Positions 32,956-46,143 of a DNA stretch of 64,000 nucleotides are shown here, in pieces. This DNA is from Tillus elongatus. Its lineage: Eukaryota > Arthropoda > Insecta > Coleoptera > Cleridae. Made by a program: the position numbers and the translations under genes. Below the pieces are notes generated by a model. That model was given only the letters and a program-made list of their open reading frames with translations. It was not told the origin of the DNA and ran no database searches. The first letter of the stretch is position 1. Each line of letters starts with the position of its first letter. The stretch covers positions 125,282,223 to 125,346,222 of the forward strand of contig OZ023269.1 in assembly GCA_964006375.1 (NCBI GenBank), read 5' to 3'.

Positions 32956-34055
32956 TTCCTACGAAAATTCACTAATAGAGATTCGTTTATTGCTTTAGAG
33001 ATTTGTGACATGAGAAGAGGTCGTTTTCTTCTCTACAACCGGAGTCAATTTTTACAGCATCCACAGGCAAAATAATTTCTGTGAAGCCACAGAAAAAGTG
33101 GCTAATTCTGTATTTAGATCAGATTTTGAATATTTTTTAATTAATTTAATTTATTTATATTTCTATTAGTTAATTTTCTGGTACAAAATGTTCTTTTAAT
33201 AACGAATTTTCTTATAAACGAATTTAGTGGATTTTCTCTGAAGAAACGTTTGTTGCGAATTTTTGTATGAAAAATTATTTAATTGATGGAACATTTTTAA
33301 ACGAAATTCATCGAAAATTATGTTTTAATTATTTTCGTGCAAACAAATTATTTTATTTTCAAATTTTAATTACAGATTAGGTATATCCTTTGAATTTCAT
33401 GTATTCTTTTGCAAAATTTTGTGTAAAAAGATATTTAGTCAGATTTCGCAGAAATCTTTTTGTGCTTCGTAGAAACCATTTTTTGTAAGATGTTTTTGTG
33501 AAATTTTGGTAATTAATGATAAATGTTTAATAAATTATAAAAAAAATGTTAAGCGATTTTTTTGAAAAATTGTTAGCAAATTTTCATGAAATTTTTGTTG
33601 TCTAATCGAAAAAGTTTTTGTGAAACATTATATTTTGGTAGGTGTGTAAATAACCTGAAATGCTTCGTTGGTCAGGAAAATCGGACCAGTTTTTTTTGTT
33701 TATCTATTTTTTTTTATTGTCGAATATTCTTATAAATGAATTTAATGAATTTTCTTTTAAGAAACTCTTGAGACTTTTTGTATGCCAAATTATTCAATTG
33801 ATGAAACATTTTTAAACAAAATTCGTCGAAAATAAGTTTTTAATGGATTTTCGTGCAAACAAATTATTTTATTTTCAATTTTAATTACAGATTGGGTATA
33901 TAATTTGAAGTTTATGTATTATTTTAGCAGAATTTTGTGTAAAAAATACTTTGCCAAATTTGATGCCTGCTTTCATTAAAAAAAGACATATCTGCCATTG
34001 AAAGTATTTTTATGAAAATTCACTACCATAACGCACTTGGTGCGTTCAGACTTTT
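32955..34055 (+). repeat. tRNA-like-headed repeat, copy 4 (head missing)
   Basis: Body as in copy 3, from GAGATTTGTGACATGAGAAG, but lacking the tRNA-like head. The AT-rich portion occurs twice (about 33170-33420 and 33715-33960) around a different segment, the arrangement also seen in copy 1. It ends with the inverted TIR-MITE end (CATAACGCACTTGGTGCG). Confidence 0.65.
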
Positions 34056-34059
34056 TTTG

Positions 34060-34935
34060 CATCTACTTACCCTTCAAACTTTATAAGGGAACTCACTGAT
34101 TATTACCGTTGTTATAAAAATATGATTTTTTCCTTAAAAACCATTGATAATTTAAATCTATTCATATCTCCTTATATGTAATAGGAGTGGTTTCGGAGAG
34201 GAACGAACCTAAAGAAAGTGAAAATGTCAGGGATTGTCTGATAGTTTGTATCAGGATTCCCTGGGCAATTGCTCCATATATTATTGTTGAATTTAGTTCC
34301 GGATCTACCTGAGATGTCGGAAGCTTTGGCGGCTGATAATGTCTAACGTTAAAATCAGCGCCAAACCAGTGGTACCCAACAAATAAATTACAAAAATATC
34401 AAAAGTGACATAAGTGCACAAAGCAGATTATATTTCTTAAACCAAAGCTGTTTTATAGGAATAACAAGACACAACAAAAACCATCTGTCGAATATAGTGG
34501 AAAAAACAAATTGATGAATATTAAACAGAAAAAAAAAAACGAAATAAATATATTTCTTATAACCAGTGTTCCGTGTAATTTTAGAATTATCTTTACAGTT
34601 ACTCACCTACATATTACGTGATAACGCATATAATTTTACAGTATGGTTTGTTAAATAAAAAAATTCAGAGCAGCAAGTATGCAATGGAAGCCAATTTTCA
34701 AAAAAAAAATCACCTAAATGATGATACAAAAAGAGGATACAGTTCGTGTGTAATTGTTTTATTCGTTTTGTCTTTTACCATGTAAAATACGATTACGTGA
34801 AAATATAATCTCCCATGCATGCAAAGAACTCAATATCTTTTCAGGAACTTTTATTATATAGTGATTGTCTGGAACATTTAAATTGAAACAACTGTATAAT
34901 TATTTTTTATAACGCACATCAAATTATAAATTCAA
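34060..34935. other. Unassigned DNA
   Basis: No coding or repeat feature recognised. A slightly GC-richer patch at 34185-34380 is of unknown nature. Confidence 0.4.
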
Positions 34936-34951
34936 ATAATAATAAAAAAGC

Positions 34952-35265
34952 CTGGACGCAGCAAGTGCGTTATGGTAGTAAATTTTCATAAAAATATTTT
35001 TAATAGCAAATATGTGTGTGTGTTTTTAAGAAAGCAGGCATCAAATTTGGTTACCAGTGTAACGAATATAGTAAAAACAGTGTGCCATGTTTCATCCAAA
35101 TAACTTTATTGTTTGAAAATGTACAAAAATTTCCGAAAGTAAACTTAAAGTGTTCCCAAAAAAACTCGTTTGTTGGTAAACCTTATAGGTTAATAGCAAA
35201 TTGAGCTATTCAAATATGAAGCATTTGCTCAAAATTCTCTACCATTACGCACTTGCTGCGTCCAG
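34952..35265. mobile_element. TIR-MITE copy, complete (314 bp)
   Basis: CTGGACGCAGCAAGTGCG at the left; CGCACTTGCTGCGTCCAG at the right. It has exactly the same length as the copy at 38379-38692. No target duplication is obvious. Confidence 0.85.
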
Positions 35266-36045
35266 AATTTCTTTTCTTACAAACATGCATTATATTTCGA
35301 TGAAAAATACAATAACATAAGGCGTGTTTAATTTAAAAAAAAAAAGAGAATTTGTATCACCAACGACTTATGGGCCACCCTGTGATTGTGGAAATATTTT
35401 TTAAGATGTAGCCCTATAATTAATGTATACAATTTTTTTTTCATATCTTGTATAATAACGGATATATTGAGCTTTATCGATTTTTTACGAAAATTCGAGA
35501 AAAATTTATACGATAAACTCTATAGCTAAGGCTACTGCCAAACATCAGGGCAAGGGTCTATTTAAAATGAATTTTCTGGAAATATTTTAGTAAAATGAAG
35601 GACAATGACGGTTGAAACTAAGACTTCGGGGTTTGTAAAACATTCTTCTTGAGACATTTTCTTTCCATAGCCCGTTTTAGATTCAAGTTATTTGCGTAAA
35701 TGTTGCCAATTTTGACGTTTCAAATCGCAACTTTGACGTTTTGAGGAAAACCCCAATTTATTTTTATTTAAATGCCTATAACTTTTTGATCTTTTGGCCT
35801 ACAGAGCTAAGTTTTGGTATGTAGCTTAACTATAATGATTTAAATCCGTGTACCAAATTTGGTTGCCCTTACTTTGTTAATTCGGGAGATATACATTTTT
35901 TTCGAAAGAAAACACATAATTTTCCGGGAAAACCTGGGCCGATTTTCCTGGCTAACAAACTTATCCAAGCCATTTGCAAAGGGAAGGTATTCACCAAAAT
36001 TTAATCAAAATCAGCCCATTATTTTTTGAGTTAGTTATCGGTGTG

Positions 36046-36149
<104 letters not shown>

Positions 36150-36440
36150 ATATAAAAATTGAAACTGACCCCGGATATGTGTTCTGGGGGACCTAATTAG
36201 CGATTATTTGAAGAATTTTTTTCAAAATTCAAAAGTCGGAATCTCCTCATTAGTGAACTTTTTTAAAGAAAATTCACTAAAAGGAAGTATTATAAATAAT
36301 AAACTTCAGAAATACGAAACAAGTACATCGTACAAAATAAAGCCAAATATTAAACGAAACATTCTAAAAAAAAACATTAAAAAATTGTTGGAAATCGCCT
36401 CCTTTTTGCTCTCTCTACACACGCATTTCTCGTTGGCTCA

Positions 36441-36850
36441 CTAACTTTTAGAGAATTTCTTGGAGTATTTAGAATCGTCTGACATAATCCGCATTCTGAA
36501 TTGTAGATTTGGATTGGGTGGTTGGTAAAGTAAAGTCTTCAGATGTTTCCAAAGAAAATAAGCCACCTTGTTAAGATTTGGTGACCTAGGCAGCCAACGT
36601 TGAGGTCCTCCTCGACCGATCCATTGATTGTTGAGAGTTTTGTTCAAAAATTATCGAGCGTGAGTGCTGAAATGTGCCGGCGCACCGTCATGCCTAACCC
36701 ACTTTTTCCTTCTAAGTAGAAGCGACATATTTTCGAGTAAAAAACTCTTCTTAAAAAAAAACCGACAAAACTTTTACCGTTGCGTATTCTAGGAAGGAAG
36801 GATAAACCTATCAAATAATCCTCAAGGATTCCAGTCCATTCGATGAATCA
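36441..36850 (-). pseudogene. Mariner-like transposase fragment
   Basis: Reverse-strand reading from 36850: W-T-G-I-L-E-D-Y-L-I-G, then N-G-K-S-F-V-G-F, V-R-H-D-G-A-P-A-H-F-S-T-H-A-R (second D), a stop, then N-Q-W-I-G-R-G-G-P and W-L-P-R-S-P-N-L-N-K-V-A-Y-F-L-W (open frame 36441-36647). The third catalytic D has been replaced: relatives read L-D-F/Y, here V-A-Y. The first D region is missing because the fragment stops near 36850. Confidence 0.82.
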
Positions 36851-36868
36851 CATTTTTCTGAATGCGGA

Positions 36869-37025
36869 GATACCCTCAAATTTCGAAAATAAACTTAATA
36901 AAAACGTCCCTTTCTTATAATAAATGTTCAAAATGTTCTCCATTTACTTGCACACAACGAAATGATCTGCTCTGGAATTCTTCCCTGACTCTTATTTTAA
37001 GTTTCTTATCTTGTCTTTTATCTAA
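36869..37025 (-). repeat. Inverted copy of a transposase 3' end
   Basis: Reverse reading gives C-terminal codons and 3' sequence (TTTATTATAAGAAAGGGAC) closely matching 38150-38330 in opposite orientation. It is either the other arm of one element or a remnant of a second, inverted copy. Confidence 0.7.
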
Positions 37026-37198
37026 AACGTACTTGGTATCATTAATCGTTTCTTGTTAACTACCAATTTTTGCAGTGTGAAAGGTGAAATTTAACAGTTC
37101 TGTTTTATTTTGTGTTGTATTGTGTTGAATGCACGGTCTCCTAATAAATTGGTCGTAATTTTGTTCCGATAATTTCAATTAATTTTTGGTCTAATAAT

Positions 37199-38210
37199 GC
37201 CATACTTAACTGAAACTCTGCGAACAGGAATATTAATGATAATTGGGTATGGTGATATGTGTAGAACACGGGCACAAGTTGTTAACCTGTTTAATGAAAA
37301 ACATCAAGATACATTCACAGTTTCGTCATTATGGACACGTTAAACCACTGATTAGGAGACCCAAGAAGATGTAAAACTCAATATTTTATTGGCTTTTCAA
37401 GAAGAACCAACAATTTCTACCCGTCAAGTTGCACGTGAAAATGATGTTAGTCAATCAACAGTTTTAAGGTGTCTCAAAAACGAAAAAAATGCATCCCTAT
37501 AAACTATAACACGTTCAAGAGTCGATTGACGGTGATTCTGATAGAAAATTGCAATTTTGTTAACAACTGCTGGACATCTTGTATAGAAATGTTATTTCTT
37601 CTGCTGACGTTCTGTTTTCCGATGAAGCAACATTTCTTTTGAATGACGATGTAAACAGGCAAAATTGCAGATACTGGGCTGCCGAAAACCCAAACTGGAT
37701 GCGACAAACACACATTGAGCGTCCTCAGAAGTTGAACGTTTGGGCTGGTATCGTTGGTGATCACGTAGTTGAACCTGTTTTTATAGAAAATTTAAATGGT
37801 CCAAGATATTTAGAAATGCTAAGCGAACAGGTTGTCCCAATGTTAGCAGAATTGTATCCAAATGTAATGATACCTAATATTCCCCATGAAAGGGTGTGGT
37901 TTCAACAAGACGGTGCACCGTCCCACTTTGCTCTTCAAGTACGGGAATATTTACACGAGGTCTTTCCACAAAGATCGATTGGACGAAGAGGTTTCGTAGA
38001 ATGGGCCGCTAGATCACCAGATCTCTTGATTGCTTTTTATGGGGATACCTTAAAAACAGAGTATATAAAACACAACCTACTGATTTAGATGATTTGAAAA
38101 TGAAAATAACAACAGCAATTAGGAACGTAACGCATAACGTGTTGAACAGAGTTAGGGCAGATTTTCAGAGCAGATTATTTCGTTGTGTGCAAGGAATGGA
38201 GACATTTTGA
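37199..38210 (+). pseudogene. Mariner-like transposase, nearly full length, few lesions
   Basis: ATG at 37199 opens M-P-Y-L-T-E-T-L-R, G-Y-G-D-M-C-R-T-R-A-Q-V-V-N-L-F-N-E-K-H (helix-turn-helix). A TAA near 37340 breaks it. The reading resumes I-S-T-R-Q-V-A-R-E-N-D-V-S-Q-S-T-V. The main open frame (37579-38088) has L-F-S-D-E-A-T-F (first D), N-R-Q-N-C-R-Y-W, L-N-V-W-A-G-I-V-G, F-Q-Q-D-G-A-P-S-H-F (second D) and W-A-A-R-S-P-D-L. A shift near 38025 moves the rest to another frame: L-D-C-F-L-W-G-Y-L-K (third D), ending G-M-E-T-F and TGA at 38208-38210. This is the best-preserved transposase of the window: all three D residues remain and only about three or four lesions separate it from an open gene of roughly 335 codons. 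Confidence 0.88.
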
Positions 38211-38378
38211 CCATTTATTATAAGAAAGGGACTTTTTTATTAAGTTTATTTTCGAAATTTAAATTTCAGGATAAACTGTTTAGTTTTAATATTCCGATAT
38301 TTAATTTGCACACTGTATTGAAAACTGTAATATTAGACCATACAGATCGGGTATCTCTGCTTTCAAAAAAAAAAAACT

Positions 38379-38692
38379 CTAGACACAGCAAGTGCGTTAT
38401 GGTAGTGAATTTTCATGAAAATGTTTTTATTGCAAATATGTGTGTTTTATTTTTAAGAAAGCAGGCATCAAATTTGGTTACCAGTATAACCTATATAGTA
38501 AAAACAATGTGCCATGTTTCATAAAAATAACTTTAGTGTGTGAAAATGTACAAAAATTTCCAAAAGTACACTTAAAGTGTTCCCGGAAAAACTCGTTTCT
38601 TGGTCAACCTTATAGGTTAATAGCAAATTGGGCTATTCAAATATGAAGCATTTGATCAAAATTCGCTACCATAACGCACTTGCTGCATCCAG
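38379..38692. mobile_element. TIR-MITE copy, complete (314 bp)
   Basis: Left end CTAGACACAGCAAGTGCG, right end CGCACTTGCTGCATCCAG. Internal sequence is colinear with 34952-35265. Confidence 0.85.
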
Positions 38693-39449
38693 AATTTATT
38701 TTCTTACAAACATGCATTATATTTCGATGGAAAATGCAATAACATAAGGCGTGTTTGATTTAAAAAAAAATTGTATCACCAACGACTTATGGGCCAGCCT
38801 GTGATTGTAGAAATATTTTTTAAGATGTAGCTCAGGACACCCTATAATTAACATATACAAATTTTTTTCATATCTTGTATAATAACGGATATATTGAGCT
38901 TTATTTATTTTTTACGAAAATTCAATAAAAATTATATACCATTAAACGATAAACTCTATAGCTAAGACTACTGCCAAGCATCAGAGAAAGGGTCTATTTC
39001 AAATGATTTTTCTGGAAACATTTTAGTAAAATGAAGGACAATGACGGTTGAAACTAAGACTTCAGGGTTTGTAAAACATTCTTCTTGAGACATTTGATTT
39101 CCATAGCCCGTATTAGATTCGAGTTATTTGCCTAAATGTTGCCGATTTTGACGTTTTAAATCGCAACTTTGACGTTTTGAGGAAAACCCCAATTTATTTT
39201 TCTTTAAATGGCTATAACTTTTTCGTCTTTTGACCTACATAGCTAAATTTTGGTAGGTAACTTACCTATAAGGATACCGCGTACCAAATTTTGTTGCCCT
39301 TACTTTGTTAATTCCGGAGATATAAATTTTTTTCGAAAGAAAATACAAAATTTTCCGGGAAAAACTGGGCAGATTTTCCTGGCTAACGAACTAATCCAAG
39401 CCATTTGCAAAAGGAATTTATACACCAAATTTAATCAAAATCGGCCCAT

Positions 39450-39452
<3 letters not shown>

Positions 39453-39540
<88 letters not shown>
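39453..39540. repeat. (TA)n microsatellite
   Basis: About 88 bp TA within REP. Confidence 0.95.
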
Positions 39541-39547
<7 letters not shown>

Positions 39548-39769
39548 ACATATAAGAAATGAAACTGACCCCGGATATGTGTTCTGGGGGGGGCTAATTA
39601 GCGCTCATTTAAAGAAATTTTTTTAAAAGAAAATTCACTAAAATGTGATTGCTATTAAAAAAATGGATAATGTGGTGAGAGTTTAATTTTTTTAACTATG
39701 ATTATAAGATAATGTTCGACAAATTAAACTTCACGTGTCTCAGCGTTTTATTCCGTAAGCGGGTTTCAC

Positions 39770-40160
<391 letters not shown>

Positions 40161-40299
40161 AAAAAAAAAATTAAAACTGAGTCCGGATATGTGTTCTAGG
40201 GGGCATAGTTGGTGCTCATTTGAAGAAATTTATTCAAAAGTCGCAATTCTACTCCAGCAAATTTTTTTGATAAAAATTCTATTCCCTAATTTCAAGTTG

Positions 40300-40870
40300 T
40301 GATGTCATCATAATAAACTTTTTTCTACGTTAGTTAAATGAATTAATATCTAAATAAGGGTTACAAATTGATATATTTTGTGTGACACCGTATTATAAAT
40401 AACCTCTATATGTAATTCATAATAGAATAATTATGTAAATAGATGAAAACGTAAGAAGGCGCGCGTATTTTAGTGGAAGACGTTAATTTTAGCGCCACAG
40501 AAAATCACGAACCGAATCGCCTTAGGGGTAAAGAAGGGCTAAGGACTAACCAACGATAGTCTGGTTCTGGTTCAAGATTCTATAGCACGTGGCAAAGACA
40601 TCTTCACCCTTTCTTTACTACCTTCCTTGGCTCTTGCCTTGTCTCTCTACCTTATCTTTGCCGCCTTTCCTTACTTGTCTTGCCTTTTGCAAAGGTGCAT
40701 TGTGTATTTTTGCTCAACAAAATAAATACATATATTTAAATAATCCGAGACAGAACCCTTCAAAATACTCAAAGAAAGTCTTTTGCCCCGAGTTGTCAAG
40801 ACACAAGATTATATTCCAAGCTAGAGATCCAGGTAAAGTTTTATATTTGCATCTTGGGTATGCGTCTAAA
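40300..40870. other. Unassigned DNA
   Basis: Not clearly repeat. A frame at 40589-40873 (94 codons) has a leucine-rich start but no domain I recognise. An AATAAATA run at 40719 could be a polyadenylation signal. Confidence 0.3.
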
Positions 40871-40881
40871 TAATAAAAGTT

Positions 40882-41290
40882 CAGGACGCAGACAGTGCGT
40901 TGTGGTAGTGAATTGTTATTAAATGCTTCAAACTCGAATAACTCAATCTTCTATGAACCTAGAAAGTTTAATTTTGGTACGTAGTAAGGTCTTTCCCAAG
41001 GCAAAATATACACCAAATTTCATTAAAATAACTTTGTAATATTCGGAGAAAAAAATGTTTTTCGAAAGAAAATTGAAAATTTGAATAACTAAATTTTTTA
41101 TCAACTTAGAAAGTTGAATTTTGGTACGTAGTAAGGTCTCTCCCAAGGCAACATATCTGGTAAATTTCATTAAAGCAGCTTTGTAATTTTCGGAGAAAAC
41201 TTTTTTTCGCAATAAAACTCAAAATTTTCCCGGAAAACCCTGTCCGCTTTTCCTGCTAATAAAAATTCACTAAAAGTGGGGACGCAGGAA
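40882..41290 (+). repeat. TIR-MITE end plus internally duplicated segment
   Basis: Starts with a decayed CAGGACGCAGACAGTGCG end, followed by two tandem copies of about 165 bp around TAGAAAGTT(T/G)AATTTTGGTA. The same arrangement recurs at 62930-63285. Confidence 0.7.
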
Positions 41291-41339
41291 GTGCGTTATG
41301 GTAGCGAATTTTCATAGAAATTTTAATGATAAATACGTC

Positions 41340-41759
<420 letters not shown>

Positions 41760-41760
<1 letters not shown>

Positions 41761-42420
41761 TTGGTGCGCTGGTTTCTGTCTTAAAGAGTATCCTATGTAC
41801 TAAAATTCAGATCTCTATCTTGACAAAAAGTTAGAGATAAATTAATTTTTAATTAATTAAATCTGATTCAAGAAAGTTAAAAGGTCAAAATTGATTGAGT
41901 ACAAATGTGAGTGAAAAAGACTACAAAAAATGACTAACAAGCGCTTAAATATGTGTAAGTCGTTATTTTCCTTAATTTCGTTAAAATATGAGCAAAATTG
42001 TAAATCAAAATTGTTTTGTGTGAATAATAAAACGTTGAACAATTAACATGTATTATGGGATATACCTGCTAGTACATACATGTCGAGCGTACCTAAGTGG
42101 GCTAAGTCCTGTACATCGAGTAATCGACTCCTGCATGACGAGTTCTAATCCTAGTTAGTGACTTTACTTTTTATCATTTTTTTTATAGTCTCATTTCACT
42201 GTAACGTTATCTTATCAGATTGTTGTTATTTCGATGAATTTTTTTATATAAAAAATAATTTAATATTGAAGAGATGAAAGTTTTAAGACTTAATTCAATT
42301 TGAATAGCCTTTCTGGTTGTTTGTTCTTGCCCTAACTTAGTGAAACCGTTTCATATTTAATACAATCGTAGACTTTTCCCGTGGCTTCACAAGTGCTTCT
42401 TTTAGTGTATTTTCGTGAAA
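41760..42420 (+). repeat. Duplicated segment with tRNA-like head, copy A
   Basis: About 650 bp is colinear with 43720-44345. It includes AATTTTTAATTAATTAAATC, a tRNA-like stretch (42083-42153) and CGTGGCTTCACAAG. Sequence divergence is substantial, so this is not a recent duplication. Confidence 0.7.
42083..42153 (+). repeat. tRNA-like segment
   Basis: TACCTAAGTGG (box A with one mismatch) and GTTCTAATCC (near box B) about 45 bases apart. The parallel site at 44056 has a perfect box A (TAGCTCAGTAG) but has lost box B by a deletion of about 50 bp. Confidence 0.45.
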
Positions 42421-42519
42421 AAAATCACTAACGAGGAGATCCCGACTTTTGAATTTAGAAAAAAATTCTTCAAATGAGCGCGAACTAGGCCCCTAGAACT
42501 CATATCCAGGGTCAGTTTC

Positions 42520-42643
<124 letters not shown>

Positions 42644-42808
42644 TATTGTAAAATGTCTGAAACAGGCGAGTCAGGACAGGAGCAAGTTCTGGTGCGCATT
42701 TTTTGAGAACAATTGCTGGGATCTCGTCAAGGCCAGAGGCTTTCCTGGTATTAAGAGAAGAGAGCATCTTTCGTACCTTTTCAATATTGAAGGTGATATC
42801 CGTCAGGG
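42644..42808 (-). pseudogene. LINE A fragment (between endonuclease and RT)
   Basis: The reverse frame reads [23 protein letters not shown], the K-A-x-G-x-D motif region that opens the RT fingers in Jockey-type LINEs, then R-L-F-Q-T-F-Y-N. It is cut at the (TA)n tract and at about 42808 by REP sequence. It supplies codons missing from the other copies. Confidence 0.85.
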
Positions 42809-42909
42809 ATGGGTTCTAGGGGGGCTAGTTCGTGCTCATTTGAAGAAATTTTTTCAAAATTCAAAAGGTGCGATCTCCTCATTGCTGAATTTTTGAAAGA
42901 AAATTAGTT

Positions 42910-43540
42910 AGAAATTAGTTCGTCATAAAATATAATTAATATATGTAAGAATCATATAACCGTCCCTTGTAGAACCAAATGTTCAGTCACACTTCTCTAG
43001 TGATAACGTATTTTCGGTAACAAGTGCATGTGTTTTCTCAATGTATGTAAAATGTTAATGCAAATGAGTTGTTTATAAATTCTGTATGAAGGTATGTATT
43101 AGAAAAACTAGCGGGCAAATGTCAATTAAGTGTATTGAGCGAGGTAATAGCATGTGGAGAGTCATGTGGGGCCTTATAGTTAAGAATAGTATCGTTACAA
43201 TTATTACGGAAAGGGGGTGTCGCGGTCCGCGAGCTCTCACCGAGCCGTATCGCCATCTGCCCCCCTTGCTTGGACACCTATGTACAACCATACATCCATA
43301 TGACGCGCTACTTGACCCCGGCTATCTCCCTTGTGCTTGACTTTCACTATTACGAGCTTTTCATTTACTTCTGTTTTGTAAATTTAATAATATTGCATAA
43401 CTTCAAGAAAATTCTGAACCTTTTGAAAATGGTTATTTAAGTTTTATATCGTTTTAAACGTGTTACGAGGATGAGCACCGATTGAAAAAAGTAAGTTTGT
43501 CGTTTTTAAAATAAAAAGTGTGCGGATCTTAGTGAATTTT
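42910..43540. other. Unassigned DNA with a GC-rich patch
   Basis: A GC-rich patch lies at 43215-43330 in AT-rich surroundings. GGAAAGGGGG (43208-43217) is followed at once by TGTCGCGG, the form of a polypurine tract and LTR start, but no LTR end or Pol sequence was found nearby. The frame at 43086-43340 has no recognised domain. Confidence 0.3.
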
Positions 43541-43720
43541 CTTTAAAAAAAATCACTAATGATGAGATCCCGACTTTTGAATGTTGAAAAAATTTCTTCA
43601 AATGACCGCGAACTACGCCCCCTAGAACCCATATCCAGGGGTCAGTTTCAATTTTTATATGTTTATAAATTTGCCAAATTTGATCAAAATCGGACCACTA
43701 TTTTTTGAGTTAAAATTTGC
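43540..43720 (+). repeat. REP flanks without (TA)n
   Basis: GATGAGATCCCGACTTTTG then CCAGGGGTCAGTTTC, then directly TTTGATCAAAATCGG. The microsatellite is missing, leaving only TTTATATGTTTATAAATTTG. Confidence 0.7.
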
Positions 43721-44345
43721 TACGCTGCTTTCCGTCATAAAGAGTATGCTGTGTACCAAAGTTCAGATCTCTATCTTAAAAGACAAAAAAGTTCGAGGTA
43801 AGCTAATTTTTAATTAATTAAATCTGATTCAAGAGAGTTAAAACGTCAAAATTGATTGATCAGAATGTGAGTGAAAAATAATACAAGAAATGACTAACAA
43901 GCTCCTAAATATGTGTCTAAGTCGTAATTTTCCTTGATTACGTTAAAATATGTGCAAAAATCCATTCTAAAACAAAATTGTTTTGTGTAAATTGTAAAAC
44001 GTTGAACAGTTAACATGTATTATGGGATATACTTGCTAGTAAATACGTGTCGAGCGTAGCTCAGTAGGCTAGCTGCCTGTGACTTTACTTTTTATCAATT
44101 TTTTTTAGTCTTATTTCACTTCACAGTTATCTTATCATATTGTTGTTATTCCGATGGATTTTTAGCGAGTTTTTGTATAAAAAATAATTTGATAAAGAGG
44201 AGATGCAAGTTTTAAGACTTAATTCAATTTGAATAGCCTTCTGGTTGTTTGTTCTTGCCCTAACTTAGTGAAACCGTTCCATATTTAATACAGTCATAGA
44301 CTTTTCCCGTGGCTTCACAAGCGCTTGTTTTAGTGAAAGAGTGTG
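43720..44345 (+). repeat. Duplicated segment, copy B
   Basis: Colinear with 41760-42420. It carries a perfect box A near 44056 but a deletion removes box B. Confidence 0.7.
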
Positions 44346-44544
44346 TAAAGAGTGCTCTGCAAACCCTTAAGTTTCAGCTTCAAGCATCATTGCCCTTCAT
44401 TTTACTAAAATATTTCCAGAAAATTCATTCCAAATAGACCTTTTCTCTGATGCTTCGGCAGTAGTTTTAGTTAAGTTTATGGTTTAACGCTATATAATTT
44501 TTAGCTAATTTTCGTAGAAAAAATTCGTTAAGGAGGAGACCGCG

Positions 44545-44808
44545 GCTTTTGCTTCAAAATTCAATAACGCAATTTGCTATTAACCTAACGTTCGTCAGCT
44601 AGTAAACGAGTTTTTTCGGAAACGTCTTATTTTCAAAAAAAATTTGTACATTTTTAAACAAGTTATTTTGATAAAATATGCTACACTGTTCCCACTATAT
44701 AGGGTATACCACTGACCAAATTGATGCCTGCTTGCATTAAAGAGACATATTTGCTATTAAAAATATTTCTATGAAAATTCACTTCCATAACGCACTTGCT
44801 GCGTCCAG
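44545..44808. mobile_element. TIR-MITE copy, 5' end missing
   Basis: Contains the inner sequence (CTATTAACCTAACGTTCGTC) and the right end CGCACTTGCTGCGTCCAG. The left CTGGACGC end is absent. Confidence 0.7.
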
Positions 44809-45255
44809 ACTTTTTATAATTATTTTGGAGGCTACAGAGTGGGCAAAATTGCCCACTTTTAAAGGCAAACTCCTATTTCTAAACGAACTAGGCGAAAACT
44901 GATGGCTCTGTCTGACGGTCAAAATTTTCATGACCAACTTAATGGTAAAAATGGCACATCGATATCTGTCACCGTTTCGGAGATACGGGGTGTTTTTCGA
45001 AACTGTGCACTTTTGGCTATAACTTTTTTCCCATTGAAATTTTTTTATTTTTCTAAAAATACTTTTAAAATTGAATGATATATATTAAATTTTTTAATTT
45101 ATATTTTTCTAGTTAAAATAAGTTTTAGTGAATTTTCTTTAAAAAAAAATCACTAATGAAGAGATCCCGACTTTTGAATTTTGAAAAAAATTCTTCAAAC
45201 GAGCGCAAACTAGGCCCCCTAGAACCCATATGCAGGGTCAGTTTGAATTTTTATA

Positions 45256-45257
<2 letters not shown>

Positions 45258-45327
<70 letters not shown>
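45258..45327. repeat. (TA)n microsatellite
   Basis: About 70 bp TA, REP flank to the left (from 45110), solo LTR to the right. Confidence 0.95.
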
Positions 45328-45330
<3 letters not shown>

Positions 45331-46143
45331 CACATTTGTCTAAGAGAATTAAGTTTATGGACTTTGTTACTTCTATGGTCAGTTGTAGTGTGTTGGTAAC
45401 AGCGAACACTTTGGAATGATATTTCTAGAAGTGACCAGAAGTGACAGGTGTGTGTGTTTTTGTTTCTTTAACGTCGGCCTATTTCCGCGACTATGGCCAG
45501 TCACCGACGCCAGGGAGCAGTTTCACCTCACTATCCTGGAAATTTTGCCGAACCCCTTCCTTTCTGTAAGGAGGGTAGGGATCTTTAACATGCCCAACAT
45601 CGCATGGACACGGGACCGACGGCTTTACGCCCCCTCCGAAGGGCGGAACGTGCAGACATTCAACTTGCTCGAATGCAATGTCAGAACCTCGGTTGATGAT
45701 AATGTTACAGTTTGTACTGAAAAAGTAAAAGGAGAACCCTGGGATCGAACCCAGTACCCTTCGGTTCAGAGGCACACGTTCTTGCCCCTGAACCACCGAG
45801 GCTAGAAGTGACAGGTGTAGAAGAGTGTAGAAGGTCTAGAATATCTATGGACAGTATAAATAGGCGAGCGGTACACAGAGGAATTTTTTCAGTATTGAAT
45901 TAGTGTGGTGCAGAATAAATGATCATAGAGTATTAAGCGAGTCAGCAGTAAGTGTTGGTGTATAAGAAGCGATCATAGAAGGCGGATAGTGGAATATAAT
46001 TCTATGGACATTTAGTAATAGAGAGAAATATTTTAGTTAATGTGCCTGTGGTGTTGGAAAATAGTTGGTTATAATAGATAGTAGTTTGAAAACCTGTGTT
46101 TTTTTTTTGTTAGTCAACAAATCCAGAACTCCGTAGAACGTAA

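Larger units (their letters stand above)
38375..39660 (-). repeat. REP composite copy (reverse)
   Basis: TIR-MITE (38379-38692), body, TTATCCAAGCC-like flank (AATCCAAGCCATTTGC), (TA)n, and CTGACCCCGGATATG. It closely parallels 34940-36290. Confidence 0.8.

Noticed and set aside
40380..40880. An LTR starting TGTGACACC near 40380
   Set aside because: No matching end, polypurine tract or second copy could be identified.
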